A DNA stretch of 64,000 nucleotides from Bacillus carboniphilus (GCF_039522365.1 NZ_BAAADJ010000021.1:87584-151583), one strand, 5' to 3'; shown: positions 33,241 to 43,070, counted from the stretch's first letter. Program-made: numbers and translations. Notes: generated from the letters alone by a model not told the origin.

Positions 33241-33340
33241 TGTTTTATCCCTCATTTCAGTCTTTTCTATAAGTCTAATAGAATTTTTTGAAACAGTCAT
33301 GTTAAAGGTTTTGAATTTACAAAAAATTCTTTTATTGCTG

Positions 33341-33369
33341 TTGACAATATCGTAATTTGATTTAGTATT
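33341..33369 (+). promoter_or_regulatory. Promoter of the ABC exporter-TetR operon
   Basis: -35 TTGACA (perfect, 33341-33346), 16-17 nt spacer, -10 AGTATT or TAGTAT at 33363-33369. Confidence 0.6.
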
Positions 33370-33373
33370 TAAA

Positions 33374-33389
33374 GTGAGTAATCACTCAC
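33374..33389. promoter_or_regulatory. TetR-type operator
   Basis: GTGAGTAATCACTCAC, 6-bp arms around 4 nt, covering the predicted transcription start of the ABC-permease-TetR operon. The TGAGT/ACTCA arms are typical of TetR-family drug-exporter repressors. The likely ligand-responsive repressor is the TetR gene at 35243. Confidence 0.75.
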
Positions 33390-33425
33390 ATATTTAGATT
33401 CTAACTAAAAGGAGGAATCACTCAA

Positions 33426-34169
33426 ATGTCCAAAACTATAGTAGTAAAAAATGTAAGTAAAAAATATGGAAAAAAGACAGTATTGAAGGATATTCAATTG
33501 TCCATAGACTCTGGTCAAATTTACGGCTTTATAGGTCCTTCAGGTGCTGGAAAAACCACTTTAGTAAAGATGATGGTTGGAATGGAGAAACCAGATCAAG
33601 GCTCAATTTATGTCTTGAATCAAAAAATGCCGAATCTAGAGCTATTGCAAAGGATTGGTTATATGGCTCAATCCGATGCTCTGTACAGCGAACTAACTGG
33701 TAAAGAGAATCTGAGCTTTTTTGCCAACCTCTATAAATTGAAAAAGGGGGAAAGAGAAGAAAGACTTTCTTATGCTTCTGACCTAGTAAATTTAGTTGAT
33801 GATTTAAATACAAAAGTTTCTGCCTATTCAGGTGGGATGAAGCGAAGACTATCATTAGCTATTGCGCTTATACAGGATCCTAAAATCCTCATACTTGATG
33901 AACCAACAGTGGGCATCGATCCAGAACTAAGACTCAATATATGGAGAGAGTTGGTACGCCTAAAAGAAGCAGGAAAAACCATTATTGTAACAACCCATGT
34001 AATGGATGAGGCTGAAAAGTGCGATTGTATTGCAATGGTTCGAGATGGAACAATCATTACAAGTGGCTCACCTCAGAAGTTAAAAGAATACTATGAAGCT
34101 AATAGTTTTGATGAGGTATTTTTACATGCAGGGAGGGTTCAACAATATGAGAACAATAGCATTAATTAA
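33426..34169 (+). CDS. ABC exporter, ATP-binding protein
   Basis: 247 residues. Walker A GPSGAGKTT, Q-loop region YMAQSDALYSELTG, signature YSGGMKRRLSLA, Walker B LILDEPTVGIDP, and His in VTTHVMDEAEKCD. It drives the ABC-2 type permease encoded next. The ATP-binding gene overlaps the permease gene by 23 bp (the permease starts within it). Part of a three-gene operon with the TetR regulator; probably a drug or lipid exporter. Confidence 0.92.
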   Translation: MSKTIVVKNVSKKYGKKTVLKDIQLSIDSGQIYGFIGPSGAGKTTLVKMMVGMEKPDQGSIYVLNQKMPNLELLQRIGYMAQSDALYSELTGKENLSFFANLYKLKKGEREERLSYASDLVNLVDDLNTKVSAYSGGMKRRLSLAIALIQDPKILILDEPTVGIDPELRLNIWRELVRLKEAGKTIIVTTHVMDEAEKCDCIAMVRDGTIITSGSPQKLKEYYEANSFDEVFLHAGRVQQYENNSIN

Positions 34170-35211
34170 ACGAATATTTATCCAAATGTTACGTGAAAAA
34201 AGGACATTAGCTTTATTGTTTGTTGCCCCTCTATTTATTTTATCTCTAATGTATATCCTCTTTAACGGTGAAGAAGTTGAACCTAAAATTGGGGTGATTG
34301 GGATTGATAAATCACTTCATAATCAGTTGATTCAATCAGGTTTACAATTAGAGGAGTATACTGTAGGATCAGATGTTTCAGATCTTGTGCTAGAAGAAGA
34401 TTTAGATGGGATTCTACAGGAAAATCAAAGTCGATATGAGTTAACTTTACTAAATAGCGATCCTACTAAATCGAAATCTATCCAGATGAGGGTTAATCAA
34501 GTAATGGCTGCAAATGCTCAACTCGAAATAATGAAAGAAATAGGGACAGATTGGAAGAAGTCACCTCAGGTAGAACTGAATACTGCCTTTATTTATGGAA
34601 ATCAGGAAACATCTTTTTTTGATGTGTTAAGCCCAATTTTAGTAGGGTTTTTTGTATTCTTTTTTGTGTTTTTAATCTCAGGAATTGGCTTGTTAAAAGA
34701 ACGTACCACTGGTACATTAGAGCGTTTATTGTCCACGCCCGTTCGTAGGGGAGAGCTTGTGGCAGCTTACTTAATAGGCTATGGAATATTTGCAGTCATC
34801 CAAACCTTCCTTGTGGTCTTTTACTCCATTATGGTATTAGATATGGTTCTGGTTGGATCAATTTGGCTGGTCATTATCGTTAACCTAATCTTGGCCTTGG
34901 TTGCCCTTTCTTTAGGAACATTCTTATCCGCTTTTGCTGCATCAGAATTTCAAATGATGCAATTTATACCCGTTATAATTGTCCCTCAATTATTTTTTTC
35001 TGGTATTTTTCCACTCGATGGAATGGCTGATTGGTTACAGGCATTAGCCAAAGTAATGCCGATTTACTATGCTGCAGATGCATTAACAGGCATTATGTAT
35101 AAAGGGTATGGGGTATTCGAAATAGGAGAAAACCTGTTAGTACTAGTTGTATTTGCACTGATTTTTATTTTACTAAATATAGCCGTATTAAAAAGATATC
35201 GTTCATTATAA
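34147..35211 (+). CDS. ABC-2 type permease
   Basis: 354 residues from ATG 34147, with GGGAGGG upstream. One membrane segment near the N-terminus (TLALLFVAPLFILSLMYILF), a large outer domain (residues about 45-170), then about five segments, including the ABC-2 motif GIGLLKERTTGTLERLLSTPVRRGELV. The form matches YhfE/YhgE-like exporters with a permease that pairs with the upstream ATPase. The substrate is unknown. Confidence 0.9.
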   Translation: MRTIALIKRIFIQMLREKRTLALLFVAPLFILSLMYILFNGEEVEPKIGVIGIDKSLHNQLIQSGLQLEEYTVGSDVSDLVLEEDLDGILQENQSRYELTLLNSDPTKSKSIQMRVNQVMAANAQLEIMKEIGTDWKKSPQVELNTAFIYGNQETSFFDVLSPILVGFFVFFFVFLISGIGLLKERTTGTLERLLSTPVRRGELVAAYLIGYGIFAVIQTFLVVFYSIMVLDMVLVGSIWLVIIVNLILALVALSLGTFLSAFAASEFQMMQFIPVIIVPQLFFSGIFPLDGMADWLQALAKVMPIYYAADALTGIMYKGYGVFEIGENLLVLVVFALIFILLNIAVLKRYRSL

Positions 35212-35242
35212 TAAAGAAAGTTTATGAAGGAAGTGGTTTTCA

Positions 35243-35911
35243 TTGTCTAATCACAGTATTTTAGATGCTCTAATCGCTCAGACTAAAATTTCAAAGAAAC
35301 AGACAGATAAGCAGCAAAAAATAGTTGAGACAGCGGTTAAAATCTTTGCTGAAAAGGGTTACGCGAATACCTCAACTAGTGAAATTGCGAAAGATGCTGG
35401 TGTTGCAGAAGGAACGATATTTCGCCATTATGGGACAAAAGATAATTTACTTCTGTCTGTTATTCTGCCATTTATAAAAGAATCTATGCCTACGATGGCA
35501 GAATCAGTATTTAATGAGATTTTGAATAAAGATATTGCATCCTTCGAAGAATTTCTAAGAGCTTTACTTAGAAATAGATTGCAGTTCATAAAAGATAATA
35601 AGGAAATCTTTCAAATCGTTGTAAAGGAATTTTTATATAATGAGGGATTAAGAAATGAGTTATCTCCTTATTTCACCAAGAACATCGTTGGTCGGATGCA
35701 CAAGATGATTGAAGAATTCAAAGAGCGAGGAGAATTAGTAAATCTGCCGAATGAGGCCATTGCTAAAATGATTTTCACTGTTATTGGGGGCTATTTTATA
35801 TCGAGATTTGTTTTGTGGCAGAACCAACCTGATACAAACGAAGAAGCAGAAGTCGAAAATATTATTCAGTTTATTATGAATGGAATCACAAATAAAAGCC
35901 AGGGAAACTAA
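35243..35911 (+). CDS. TetR-family repressor
   Basis: 222 residues from a TTG with AAGGAAGTGG upstream. The helix-turn-helix is near residues 35-75: IVETAVKIFAEKGYANTSTSEIAKDAGVAEGTIFRHYGTKDNLL. The ligand-binding C-terminus is variable. It follows the permease by 31 bp and is the expected repressor of the operon through the dyad at 33374. Drug exporters with a terminal TetR gene are common in Bacillaceae. Confidence 0.92.
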   Translation: MSNHSILDALIAQTKISKKQTDKQQKIVETAVKIFAEKGYANTSTSEIAKDAGVAEGTIFRHYGTKDNLLLSVILPFIKESMPTMAESVFNEILNKDIASFEEFLRALLRNRLQFIKDNKEIFQIVVKEFLYNEGLRNELSPYFTKNIVGRMHKMIEEFKERGELVNLPNEAIAKMIFTVIGGYFISRFVLWQNQPDTNEEAEVENIIQFIMNGITNKSQGN

Positions 35912-35926
35912 TTTCTCTGGCTTTTT
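35894..35926 (+). terminator. Terminator of the ABC-TetR operon
   Basis: AAAAGCCAGGGAAA pairs with TTTCTCTGGCTTTTT (one G-U pair) around CTAA, then T's. Confidence 0.9.
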
Positions 35927-36042
35927 ACGTGTATATGAAACCCTATTTTTGTAAAGATATATGAGGTAGCCTAATAGAAAAGAGAGGCAAAAATTGCCTC
36001 CCGTAATCAACCGATGGATGTAGATGTAAAGCAGAATACTCT

Positions 36043-36162
36043 TTAAGCAAAATTAGGCATTCTAACTAAACCACGAAAAGTATGGCCTATTTTATTCACA
36101 AAGAATGCTGCTTTGATACCAAATCTAATAAAAGCAAGGATTAAGCTAAAAAGAATATTCAA
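36043..36162 (-). CDS. Small hydrophobic protein, 39 residues
   Basis: Starts at a TTG with GGGGGG 7 nt upstream; reads MNILFSLILAFIRFGIKAAF then a basic tail VNKIGHTFRGLVRMPNFA. One membrane segment near the N-terminus and positive charges behind it. Too short for routine calling. Three alternating half-sites of a TAGTGTT palindrome sit upstream (36186-36217), a hint of its own regulation. No family recognised. Confidence 0.55.
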   Translation of the reverse strand: MNILFSLILAFIRFGIKAAFFVNKIGHTFRGLVRMPNFA

Positions 36163-36185
36163 CGTAAATCCCCCCACTTAGGTTT

Positions 36186-36217
36186 GTAGTGTTTTGATAA
36201 ACACTACTTATAGTGTT
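36186..36217. promoter_or_regulatory. Overlapping palindromes (TAGTGTT half-sites)
   Basis: GTAGTGTTT-TGAT-AAACACTAC (36186-36207, 9-bp arms) overlaps AACACTA-CTTA-TAGTGTT (36200-36217). Three alternating half-sites spaced by 4 nt form a strong operator-like array upstream of the 39-residue ORF on the minus strand. The binding protein is not identified. Confidence 0.6.
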
Positions 36218-36271
36218 GTACTTAATAGTCATTTTATAACGGTGTGTAGAGGAAAGATAATACCAGTTTAC

Positions 36272-37270
36272 TTATTTTTTGGTTTTTTTCACTATTTCTT
36301 CTCGATCTAAAGCTTGTGGTGGTTCTTCTAACCATTTGTGTTTAATCAAAATATCTATTCCGTCTTTTGCATATAAAGCAATTTCAGCAGATAGACGTTG
36401 GTAAGTGATTGCTAGATCAAATCTCATACTTGCCGTAGAGGCAGTAGAATAATTTCCTTGTCCAGTGGCACTTAATACGGACATTAAGAACATCATGAGT
36501 CGATCTGAAAACACTGAAGAACTATTATCTGTCACAAAACCATTTGATCCCATTGGGGGGTTAATAGCAGATTCCCTAAAGATATCTGAAAAAACCTTTA
36601 CGTGTTTAGCAGAGATTTCCTTCCCACGTTTCATATATGCTTTAATTTCTTTTGATGTGGTGGTTTGGGCAAATGCTGTACAAATCATTTCTCCAACTAT
36701 ATTTGTCTTTATATTTTCAAAAAGGTGAACAATTTCTACCGTATTAAGGACTCTTTTATAAAATGGGCTCAAGTATTTTTTTCCCTCAATATATTCTACT
36801 TCATTCTGAACATCGATTTGTGGAGATCTTACAAATAAACCTTTTTCAAGAGCAACATCAACACACATATTAAATAATTGAATGGTGTCGATAGAAGTCT
36901 TTGAAAAAAATTCACGGATATCTTTTCTAGAGGAGATACCTAGTGATAAGCCATGTGCAGCTGATCCTGCTTTTCCCATATTTTCTATAAAAGTGAGCAT
37001 AAACGGGTCCAAAAATAACTTAGGAGCGTCGAGATTCACATCATTTTCGTTAAAGCCATTCGGAATTGGTAGTTGCTCATCGCGGAAGATTGCCTTGACA
37101 TCTTCCGTGACGTATTCTGCAATTCGTAATGCTTCCTTAACGACTGATTTAATATCTCCATCTTCCGCAGTCTGATAAAAATACCGCAAAATTTGAATGG
37201 ACATACTATTTTGTATGTATTGAGTCCAAAGCATCCCGATTTCACTTGCTGTTAGATTTACATTGTTCAC
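36272..37270 (-). CDS. DUF3231 family protein
   Basis: 332 residues in two similar helical halves (residues about 8-160 and 180-325), each with a TASEIGMLW/EIVHLF-type opening, the pattern of the DUF3231 repeat family (ferritin-like helices, common in spore formers). No signal peptide or membrane segment. The start is GTG with AAAGGGG upstream. Function is not established; related Bacillus proteins are linked to spores or stress. Confidence 0.78.
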   Translation of the reverse strand: MNNVNLTASEIGMLWTQYIQNSMSIQILRYFYQTAEDGDIKSVVKEALRIAEYVTEDVKAIFRDEQLPIPNGFNENDVNLDAPKLFLDPFMLTFIENMGKAGSAAHGLSLGISSRKDIREFFSKTSIDTIQLFNMCVDVALEKGLFVRSPQIDVQNEVEYIEGKKYLSPFYKRVLNTVEIVHLFENIKTNIVGEMICTAFAQTTTSKEIKAYMKRGKEISAKHVKVFSDIFRESAINPPMGSNGFVTDNSSSVFSDRLMMFLMSVLSATGQGNYSTASTASMRFDLAITYQRLSAEIALYAKDGIDILIKHKWLEEPPQALDREEIVKKTKK

Positions 37271-37411
37271 GAAAATCTGCCCCTTTTATGTATGCTGCTT
37301 TCAGTTTTTCACATTCGTTTTCTTTTTATGTGAAAAAGGGGAATTGAAAGAGTATTGGGAGTTAGGGGAAAGATTGTCCAACTTCATGCATATACATATG
37401 TCAGCCTCTTT

Positions 37412-37425
37412 TGTTCATTTGAACA
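37412..37425. promoter_or_regulatory. Palindrome upstream of the DUF1646 gene
   Basis: TGTTCA-TT-TGAACA, 6-bp arms, 30 bp upstream of the DUF1646 start. Operator-like; regulator unknown. Confidence 0.35.
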
Positions 37426-37454
37426 TAAGTTAAAAAGCTTAGGAGACGATTTGA

Positions 37455-38480
37455 ATGATGCTGGCATTAATAATCATTTTTTTATTAGTTCTATTTTTAC
37501 CATTGGTTTCAACTAAAATTGAGAAAAACTTAGAGCTTTTTTTATTTGTTATGGGAATTAGTGCTGCTACTTTTAGTGGGGTTTTTGAAAGTATACTATT
37601 TGTAGAAGCCACAATAGCACCCGTAAAAATTTCTTTAGCTGTTTTATTGGCAGGACTGTTGTTTAAATGGTTACACACACCATTGAAGCAGGGAATCGTG
37701 GGTATTAGTCAAAAACTACCATTCAGGTTATTTATAGCACTCTCTGTTGTTTTGTTAGGGTTACTCTCAAGCATTATTACGGCCATTATTGCAGCTCTTG
37801 TGTTGGTCTTAATGGTGTCATCTTTATCTCTGGACAAGAAGGCAGAAATTCGTTTTGTCATATTAGCATGTTTCTCAATCGGTTTAGGTGCATCCTTAAC
37901 ACCCATCGGTGAACCTCTTTCAACAATCGCCATTCATAAGCTAAAAGGGGATTTCTTTCTTCTTATCCAACTAATCGGACCAGAGGTTCTGGCATCTATT
38001 ATAATTTTTGCGATTGTTGCAGCTATTATGGTCCCTAAACCACAGTCAAAACAATCAATTCTAAAAAAAGAAACCAACACAGAGACGTATGATGAAATTA
38101 TTAACAGAACACTGAAAATATACTTCTTTGTGATGGGATTAACACTACTAGGTGCGGGGTTTGAACCTCTTATCCAAGAGTACTTCATCGGATATCCCCC
38201 TGAAGTCCTTTATTGGATTAACATGATTTCAGCAGTGTTAGATAATGCGACTTTAACGGCTACCGAAATTAGTCCAATGATGGATGACGTAACAGTAAGG
38301 GCTATTTTGTTAGGTCTACTTATAAGTGGAGGAATGCTAATTCCAGGTAATATTCCAAACATTATTGCGGCAGGAAAGTTAGAAATAACAAGTAAAGAAT
38401 GGGCAAAATTTGGTGTACCCGTTGGTTTGATTATGATGGCAGTATATTATGTGGTGAGCTTTTTAATTGTACCTTCGTGA
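37455..38480 (+). CDS. DUF1646 family membrane protein (putative cation transporter)
   Basis: 341 residues with about nine hydrophobic segments, very few charges, and conserved-looking polar segments in the helices: LGASLTPIGEPLSTIAIHKL and ISAVLDNATLTATEISPMM. Family DUF1646 is annotated as a predicted cation transporter, distantly like Na+/H+ antiporters. The start ATG has AGGAGACG upstream. Function unproven. Confidence 0.8.
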   Translation: MMLALIIIFLLVLFLPLVSTKIEKNLELFLFVMGISAATFSGVFESILFVEATIAPVKISLAVLLAGLLFKWLHTPLKQGIVGISQKLPFRLFIALSVVLLGLLSSIITAIIAALVLVLMVSSLSLDKKAEIRFVILACFSIGLGASLTPIGEPLSTIAIHKLKGDFFLLIQLIGPEVLASIIIFAIVAAIMVPKPQSKQSILKKETNTETYDEIINRTLKIYFFVMGLTLLGAGFEPLIQEYFIGYPPEVLYWINMISAVLDNATLTATEISPMMDDVTVRAILLGLLISGGMLIPGNIPNIIAAGKLEITSKEWAKFGVPVGLIMMAVYYVVSFLIVPS

Positions 38481-38567
38481 AAAACTTTTTTTCTTTACAT
38501 AGAATTTTATTACTAGGAAATCCTATAAAAATATGAAAGGAAGATAATACAAGAGATGTGATGTTCA

Positions 38568-39410
38568 GTGCCACATTATGTTTGGTATGGATTATTGGCC
38601 TTATTTAGTATAAGCCTTTTTACCTATACCTTAATTAAAGTAAAAAAGAGAAAGGTATTGGTCTTATACACATTTTTAGCAGGAATCACATATTTGTTAG
38701 AATATGTGATTCTAGTCTTTTTTAATAGTTATGTTTATTATCCTGAAATACTAAAAAATCAATACTTGGATAGCATATTGGGGTCCATATCCTCAAATGC
38801 CATAGCTGTCCCAATGACAGGAACCTATATTGGAGCTTTTAGACTCGGCTGGAAATGGGTTCTTATTTGTACCGGGATTATAATTGCTATCGAGGAATGG
38901 TTTCTTCACATCGACATTTATTCTCATAATTGGTGGAAAACATATTTAACTGCGATCGGACTCATTATATTTTTTAATATTGCGAAGAGATGGTACTCAC
39001 TACTACTGAATAATAATTTTGCGTGGACACGTTATATCAGTTTGTATTTTACTTGTGTCTTAATCCAAGCTTCACTTGTTTTTTTCATATACACATTCTG
39101 GGGCCCTTATCATTATGAAGTGGAATGGTTTAGTCATAATACGAGGGATCATATTGCTTTTGCGACTGCCTATATATTTGTTTTATCCTTTGTTTTAACT
39201 TACCTTGCATATCATCAAATGAAATGGATTTGGAGGATTGTTACTATATTATTAACGATTCCCATCAACGGAATACTTTTGAAAATTGGAATATTACATA
39301 TGTCTAAAGATTGGTCACTATGGCATTTCTTTTTCCTTCGTGTGTTGATATTGGCTATTCTAGTTGGCTTTAACAATTATGTGTTTGGTAACTCCAAGCG
39401 TAATTATTAG
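38568..39410 (+). CDS. Multi-pass membrane protein of unknown function
   Basis: 280 residues with about nine membrane segments, aromatic-rich (SHNWWKTYL, WRIVTILLTIPINGILLKIGILHM). No transporter signature recognised. The start is GTG with only a weak upstream ribosome site (GAGATGTGATG), so the start is uncertain. The shape, though not clearly the sequence, recalls the CBO0543-type protein at 48018. A terminator (39421-39448) follows. Confidence 0.7.
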   Translation: MPHYVWYGLLALFSISLFTYTLIKVKKRKVLVLYTFLAGITYLLEYVILVFFNSYVYYPEILKNQYLDSILGSISSNAIAVPMTGTYIGAFRLGWKWVLICTGIIIAIEEWFLHIDIYSHNWWKTYLTAIGLIIFFNIAKRWYSLLLNNNFAWTRYISLYFTCVLIQASLVFFIYTFWGPYHYEVEWFSHNTRDHIAFATAYIFVLSFVLTYLAYHQMKWIWRIVTILLTIPINGILLKIGILHMSKDWSLWHFFFLRVLILAILVGFNNYVFGNSKRNY

Positions 39411-39420
39411 GGATGAAAGA

Positions 39421-39448
39421 GGTGGAAAAATTCCACCTTTATTTTTTT
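39421..39448 (+). terminator. Intrinsic terminator
   Basis: AGGTGGAA pairs with TTCCACCT around AAA, followed by a T run. Confidence 0.85.
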
Positions 39449-39650
39449 GAAAAGAAGTCCATCTTATGAACTACTTATCCGGAGGACCCTAGGACAATGG
39501 AATGAATTACTTGATGTTGTAAAGGGAAAATGCTGGAAAGGTAGAAAGAAGAAGGTAGATACTTACATAGTTTCCACTACTCCAAGAAAAGAAAAAAAGG
39601 AGGATACCGTATTTACTTCAAAAATTTCTAAATCGAGGGAGGAGTTATAA

Positions 39651-42600
39651 TTGAGGCTAAAAAGATGGATACATATATTAATAGTATGGTTACTAGTATT
39701 GGTACCTTTTTCTTCTAGTAGCATAGTTGGGGCCAATGGTAATCCAATCTCTGAATCTCGGGCATCTTCGAACCAAGCTGAACCTATCATTACGGTCGGC
39801 CCAGCTGGACCAACTTTAGTTTCTAATATAGAAACAACAACCATTGGTCCTGGAATGGAGTTAAGTCATTTTGAAAGATTTGATGCTAGAGGATGGATTA
39901 ATGGAGAAGTGATGACAGTGGAGCTGTCAAATGATCAGATTACAACTAATTTACTTTATCCTGGAACGATTACTTCAGCACAACCTCTATCACAACTGGC
40001 GCTATCATCGGGTGCAATTGCCGGAGTCAACGGAGATTTTTTTGATATCAATAATACGAAGGCTCCATTAGGAACGATGATTCAAGATGGCAAATTATTA
40101 AAAGGGCCACAAGGGTCACACACCCTGACTGCTGGAGTAGATGAACTTGGAATTGGAAGAGTTACGAATATATTCTTAGAAGGTACGGTACAGTTGCCTT
40201 CTGGAAATGTGCCTCTGTCTGCTCTCAATCAATCTAGTATTCCAGCAAACGGAATAGGCTTATATACATCAGCTTGGGGAGAAGCACCAAGATCCTCTGG
40301 CGGAAATAATGTTTATGAAGTAGTAGTACAAGAAGGTAAAGTGACTGATGTTTCAAATGAAATTGGACAGGGTCATATTGCAGAAAATAGCTATGTTTTA
40401 GTAGGAAGAGGTGCTGCAGCCACTTCTCTTAAAGAAGTATCAGTGGGTGATTCCGTAACGATTGATTATAAACCTCGTTACGATAATGAAGGAATGATGA
40501 AGTTCGCTGTCGGAGGAAACGTGCAGTTAGTTAAAGATGGAGAGATCCCAGCTAATCTCGATGATTCTACGACAGCTCCACGTACAGCAGTTGGATTTTC
40601 AGACGACGGCCAAACGATGATTCTCGCATTAGTCGATGGTCGTCAGACAGACAGTAGGGGAATGACGATTAAAGAAATGGCTGAACTAATGAAAGAATAT
40701 GGGGCATTTAACGCTCTTAATATCGATGGTGGGGGTTCTTCAACAATGGTTGCAAGAATGCCAGGGAGTGAGAATGTTTCAGTGGTTAACGAACCTTCAG
40801 ATGGTTCAGAGCGCTCTGTTCCAAACGGAATAGGAGTATTTGCGAAAGCAGGTAGTGGAATGTTAACAGGTTTTACTGTTGGACCTATTTCAAAACACGA
40901 ACATAGTCATAAAGTTTTTCCAGGCTTGACCAGAACTTTTGAAGGTCTTGGATACGATGAAAACTACTACCCAGTCGAAGTGGGTAATATTTCATGGCAG
41001 GTCATTCCTGGAGATGTAGGTACGTTTGATGATAGTGGAGTTTTTCAGGGGAAAAAAGCTGGTTCAGCTGTAGCAGAGGCACAGGTTCAAGCCGCAAAAG
41101 GAACTAGTCCTATTACTGTACTTGGTGAACTAGATCGAATGGAAGCTACAGAATCTTACCTAGGACTAGAAATGGAGAGAAACACAAGTTTTTCTGTTAT
41201 TGGATATGACAAAGAAGGCTATTCAGCCCCTATCGAAGCTCGTGACATAGAAACAAGCTATGATAAAGGCGTAATTGACCTTATTGAAAATAAGGATGGA
41301 AGCTTTACTGTTGTGCCTAAGCAAGATGGTGGTTCGACTTTAATTACGATGAAAGTATTAGAGGAAGCACTACAAGTACCCGTAACCATAGGTTTGTCTT
41401 CAGTTCAAGTTGAAGACTTTGAAGACATCACAAACTGGAGTTTTGTGAAATGGCCACCAGAAGTGGGAGCTACAATTGATATCGTTGAAGGTAGAGAAGG
41501 AAATGGACTTCAACTTTCTTACGATTTCTCAACTACAACTGCTTCACGAGCGGCCTATATTCAAGCATCTCCACGTTTAGAATTACCTGGAGATGTACAA
41601 AAGGTTGGTGTTTGGGTAAAAGGAGATGGCAATGGTGCGTGGTTAAGAACTGTTATAACAGATGCCTCTAATACAAATTACACATTAACCCTTGCAGATG
41701 AGGTCAATTGGACAGGGTGGAAATATGTCGAGACTTCATTACCTGAAGGCATACGATATCCAGTTCAGATGTATCGAATTTACCCAGTTGAAACGGATCG
41801 AAATGAACAATATACAGGACAACTTGTATTTGATCAATTAACAGTTAAAGTACCACCAGCTGTTACGATCCCTGAGCGAAAAGAGGAAACCCCAGACCCT
41901 ATTGTTATTCAGAATCAAGTTATTGGGAAAGATAGATGGACTTTTGCTGTATTAGCCGATAGTCAATTTGTCGCAAAATCGCCAAATGGAAAAGAAGCGC
42001 AGCTAGCCAGGGAGTCACTTCGTCAAATTGTTGCATCTAACCCGGACTTCCTTGTGATTAATGGTGATTTAGTAGACACTGGTTGGAAAGAGGATTTTGA
42101 ATTTGCCAAACAAGTCCTTGAAGAAGAAGTAGGAGATGCTTTTCCTATTTACTATATTCCGGGTAACCATGAAATTGTAGGATCAGGATCTCTAGATAAT
42201 TTTCTAGATGTATTTGAAAATAATCGATATAGCTTCGATCATAAAGGTACAAGATTCTTGTTGTTAGATTCATCAACAGGAAGTTTTAGAACAAGTGACT
42301 TTGAACAGCTAATTGAACTGCAGTCAGCCTTACATGATGCCAAAACAAATCCTAAGATTAATAATGTAGTTGTTATTGGTCATCATCCGACGCGAGATCC
42401 GCTTCCTACGAAAAATAGTCAGCTATCAGATCGAAAAGAAGCTGAACTCCTAGAAAAGTGGTTAACTGAGTTCAAAGAAGAATCAGGCGGAAAAGGAGTT
42501 TTATATATTAGTGGACATGCACATGCGGTCCATTTAGAACGAGTTGAAGGGGTTCCTTATATGGTCGTTGGGTCAGCAGGTAAAACTCCTTATGGTTCTG

Positions 42601-43040
42601 CTGATGATGGAGGCTTTTATGCTTGGACTATGTTTGGGGTTGACCCGACTCCATTCCCTGAACGGGCTTCTGAAAACGGAGATGGACCGTCTGAAAAAAG
42701 TCAATGGATTCAAGCTGAAATTCGGCCTATTCTTGAATCCATTACATTACATGCTCCGGCAACACTAACAGTAGGTGGAACAGATACATTACGCGCGACA
42801 GGACACCAAGCCGGTAATCTTGAATTTCCATTAGGCTATCCAGCCTCCTTTATTTGGCAAGGAAGTGATAATGTCTTTATTGGTACTGGGGCAGAATTAG
42901 ATCGAGCGAAAAAATCAGGAAAATTTAGTGCCGTTTTTAACACCAAAACAAATGAGTTAGAAGCTATTGCTCCTGATACGATTACCATAAAGCTTTTGAG
43001 TAATAATGTATTAGTAGAAAAAGAGATTCGGATACAGTAG
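39651..43040 (+). CDS. Secreted phosphodiester glycosidase plus metallophosphatase
   Basis: 1129 residues from a TTG with GGGAGGAG upstream. A signal peptide of about 28 residues. Residues about 100-400: phosphodiester glycosidase (NAGPA-like) domain, with GVNGDFFDINN and NIDGGGSSTMV. Residues about 410-600: Ig-like or sugar-binding region; a beta-sandwich module 600-745 (VEDFEDITNWSF); residues about 760-985: calcineurin-like metallophosphatase with NGDLVD (Asp806), GNHEI, GHHPT and GHAHA. The first motif reads LADSQF, not DxH. A C-terminal beta domain ends it. Likely acts on cell-wall glycopolymers or other exported phosphodiesters (inference). Confidence 0.85.
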   Translation: MRLKRWIHILIVWLLVLVPFSSSSIVGANGNPISESRASSNQAEPIITVGPAGPTLVSNIETTTIGPGMELSHFERFDARGWINGEVMTVELSNDQITTNLLYPGTITSAQPLSQLALSSGAIAGVNGDFFDINNTKAPLGTMIQDGKLLKGPQGSHTLTAGVDELGIGRVTNIFLEGTVQLPSGNVPLSALNQSSIPANGIGLYTSAWGEAPRSSGGNNVYEVVVQEGKVTDVSNEIGQGHIAENSYVLVGRGAAATSLKEVSVGDSVTIDYKPRYDNEGMMKFAVGGNVQLVKDGEIPANLDDSTTAPRTAVGFSDDGQTMILALVDGRQTDSRGMTIKEMAELMKEYGAFNALNIDGGGSSTMVARMPGSENVSVVNEPSDGSERSVPNGIGVFAKAGSGMLTGFTVGPISKHEHSHKVFPGLTRTFEGLGYDENYYPVEVGNISWQVIPGDVGTFDDSGVFQGKKAGSAVAEAQVQAAKGTSPITVLGELDRMEATESYLGLEMERNTSFSVIGYDKEGYSAPIEARDIETSYDKGVIDLIENKDGSFTVVPKQDGGSTLITMKVLEEALQVPVTIGLSSVQVEDFEDITNWSFVKWPPEVGATIDIVEGREGNGLQLSYDFSTTTASRAAYIQASPRLELPGDVQKVGVWVKGDGNGAWLRTVITDASNTNYTLTLADEVNWTGWKYVETSLPEGIRYPVQMYRIYPVETDRNEQYTGQLVFDQLTVKVPPAVTIPERKEETPDPIVIQNQVIGKDRWTFAVLADSQFVAKSPNGKEAQLARESLRQIVASNPDFLVINGDLVDTGWKEDFEFAKQVLEEEVGDAFPIYYIPGNHEIVGSGSLDNFLDVFENNRYSFDHKGTRFLLLDSSTGSFRTSDFEQLIELQSALHDAKTNPKINNVVVIGHHPTRDPLPTKNSQLSDRKEAELLEKWLTEFKEESGGKGVLYISGHAHAVHLERVEGVPYMVVGSAGKTPYGSADDGGFYAWTMFGVDPTPFPERASENGDGPSEKSQWIQAEIRPILESITLHAPATLTVGGTDTLRATGHQAGNLEFPLGYPASFIWQGSDNVFIGTGAELDRAKKSGKFSAVFNTKTNELEAIAPDTITIKLLSNNVLVEKEIRIQ

Positions 43041-43050
43041 ATTCTATTTA

Positions 43051-43070
43051 GACCTCCTTTATTGGGGGTC
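43051..43070 (+). terminator. Intrinsic terminator
   Basis: GACCTCC pairs with GGGGGTC around TTTATT, followed by TTTTATTTT. Confidence 0.8.

Noticed and set aside
39447..39650. 67-codon ORF before the phosphodiester glycosidase gene
   Set aside because: Its TTG start lies inside the T run of a terminator and has no ribosome site; the product has no recognisable features.
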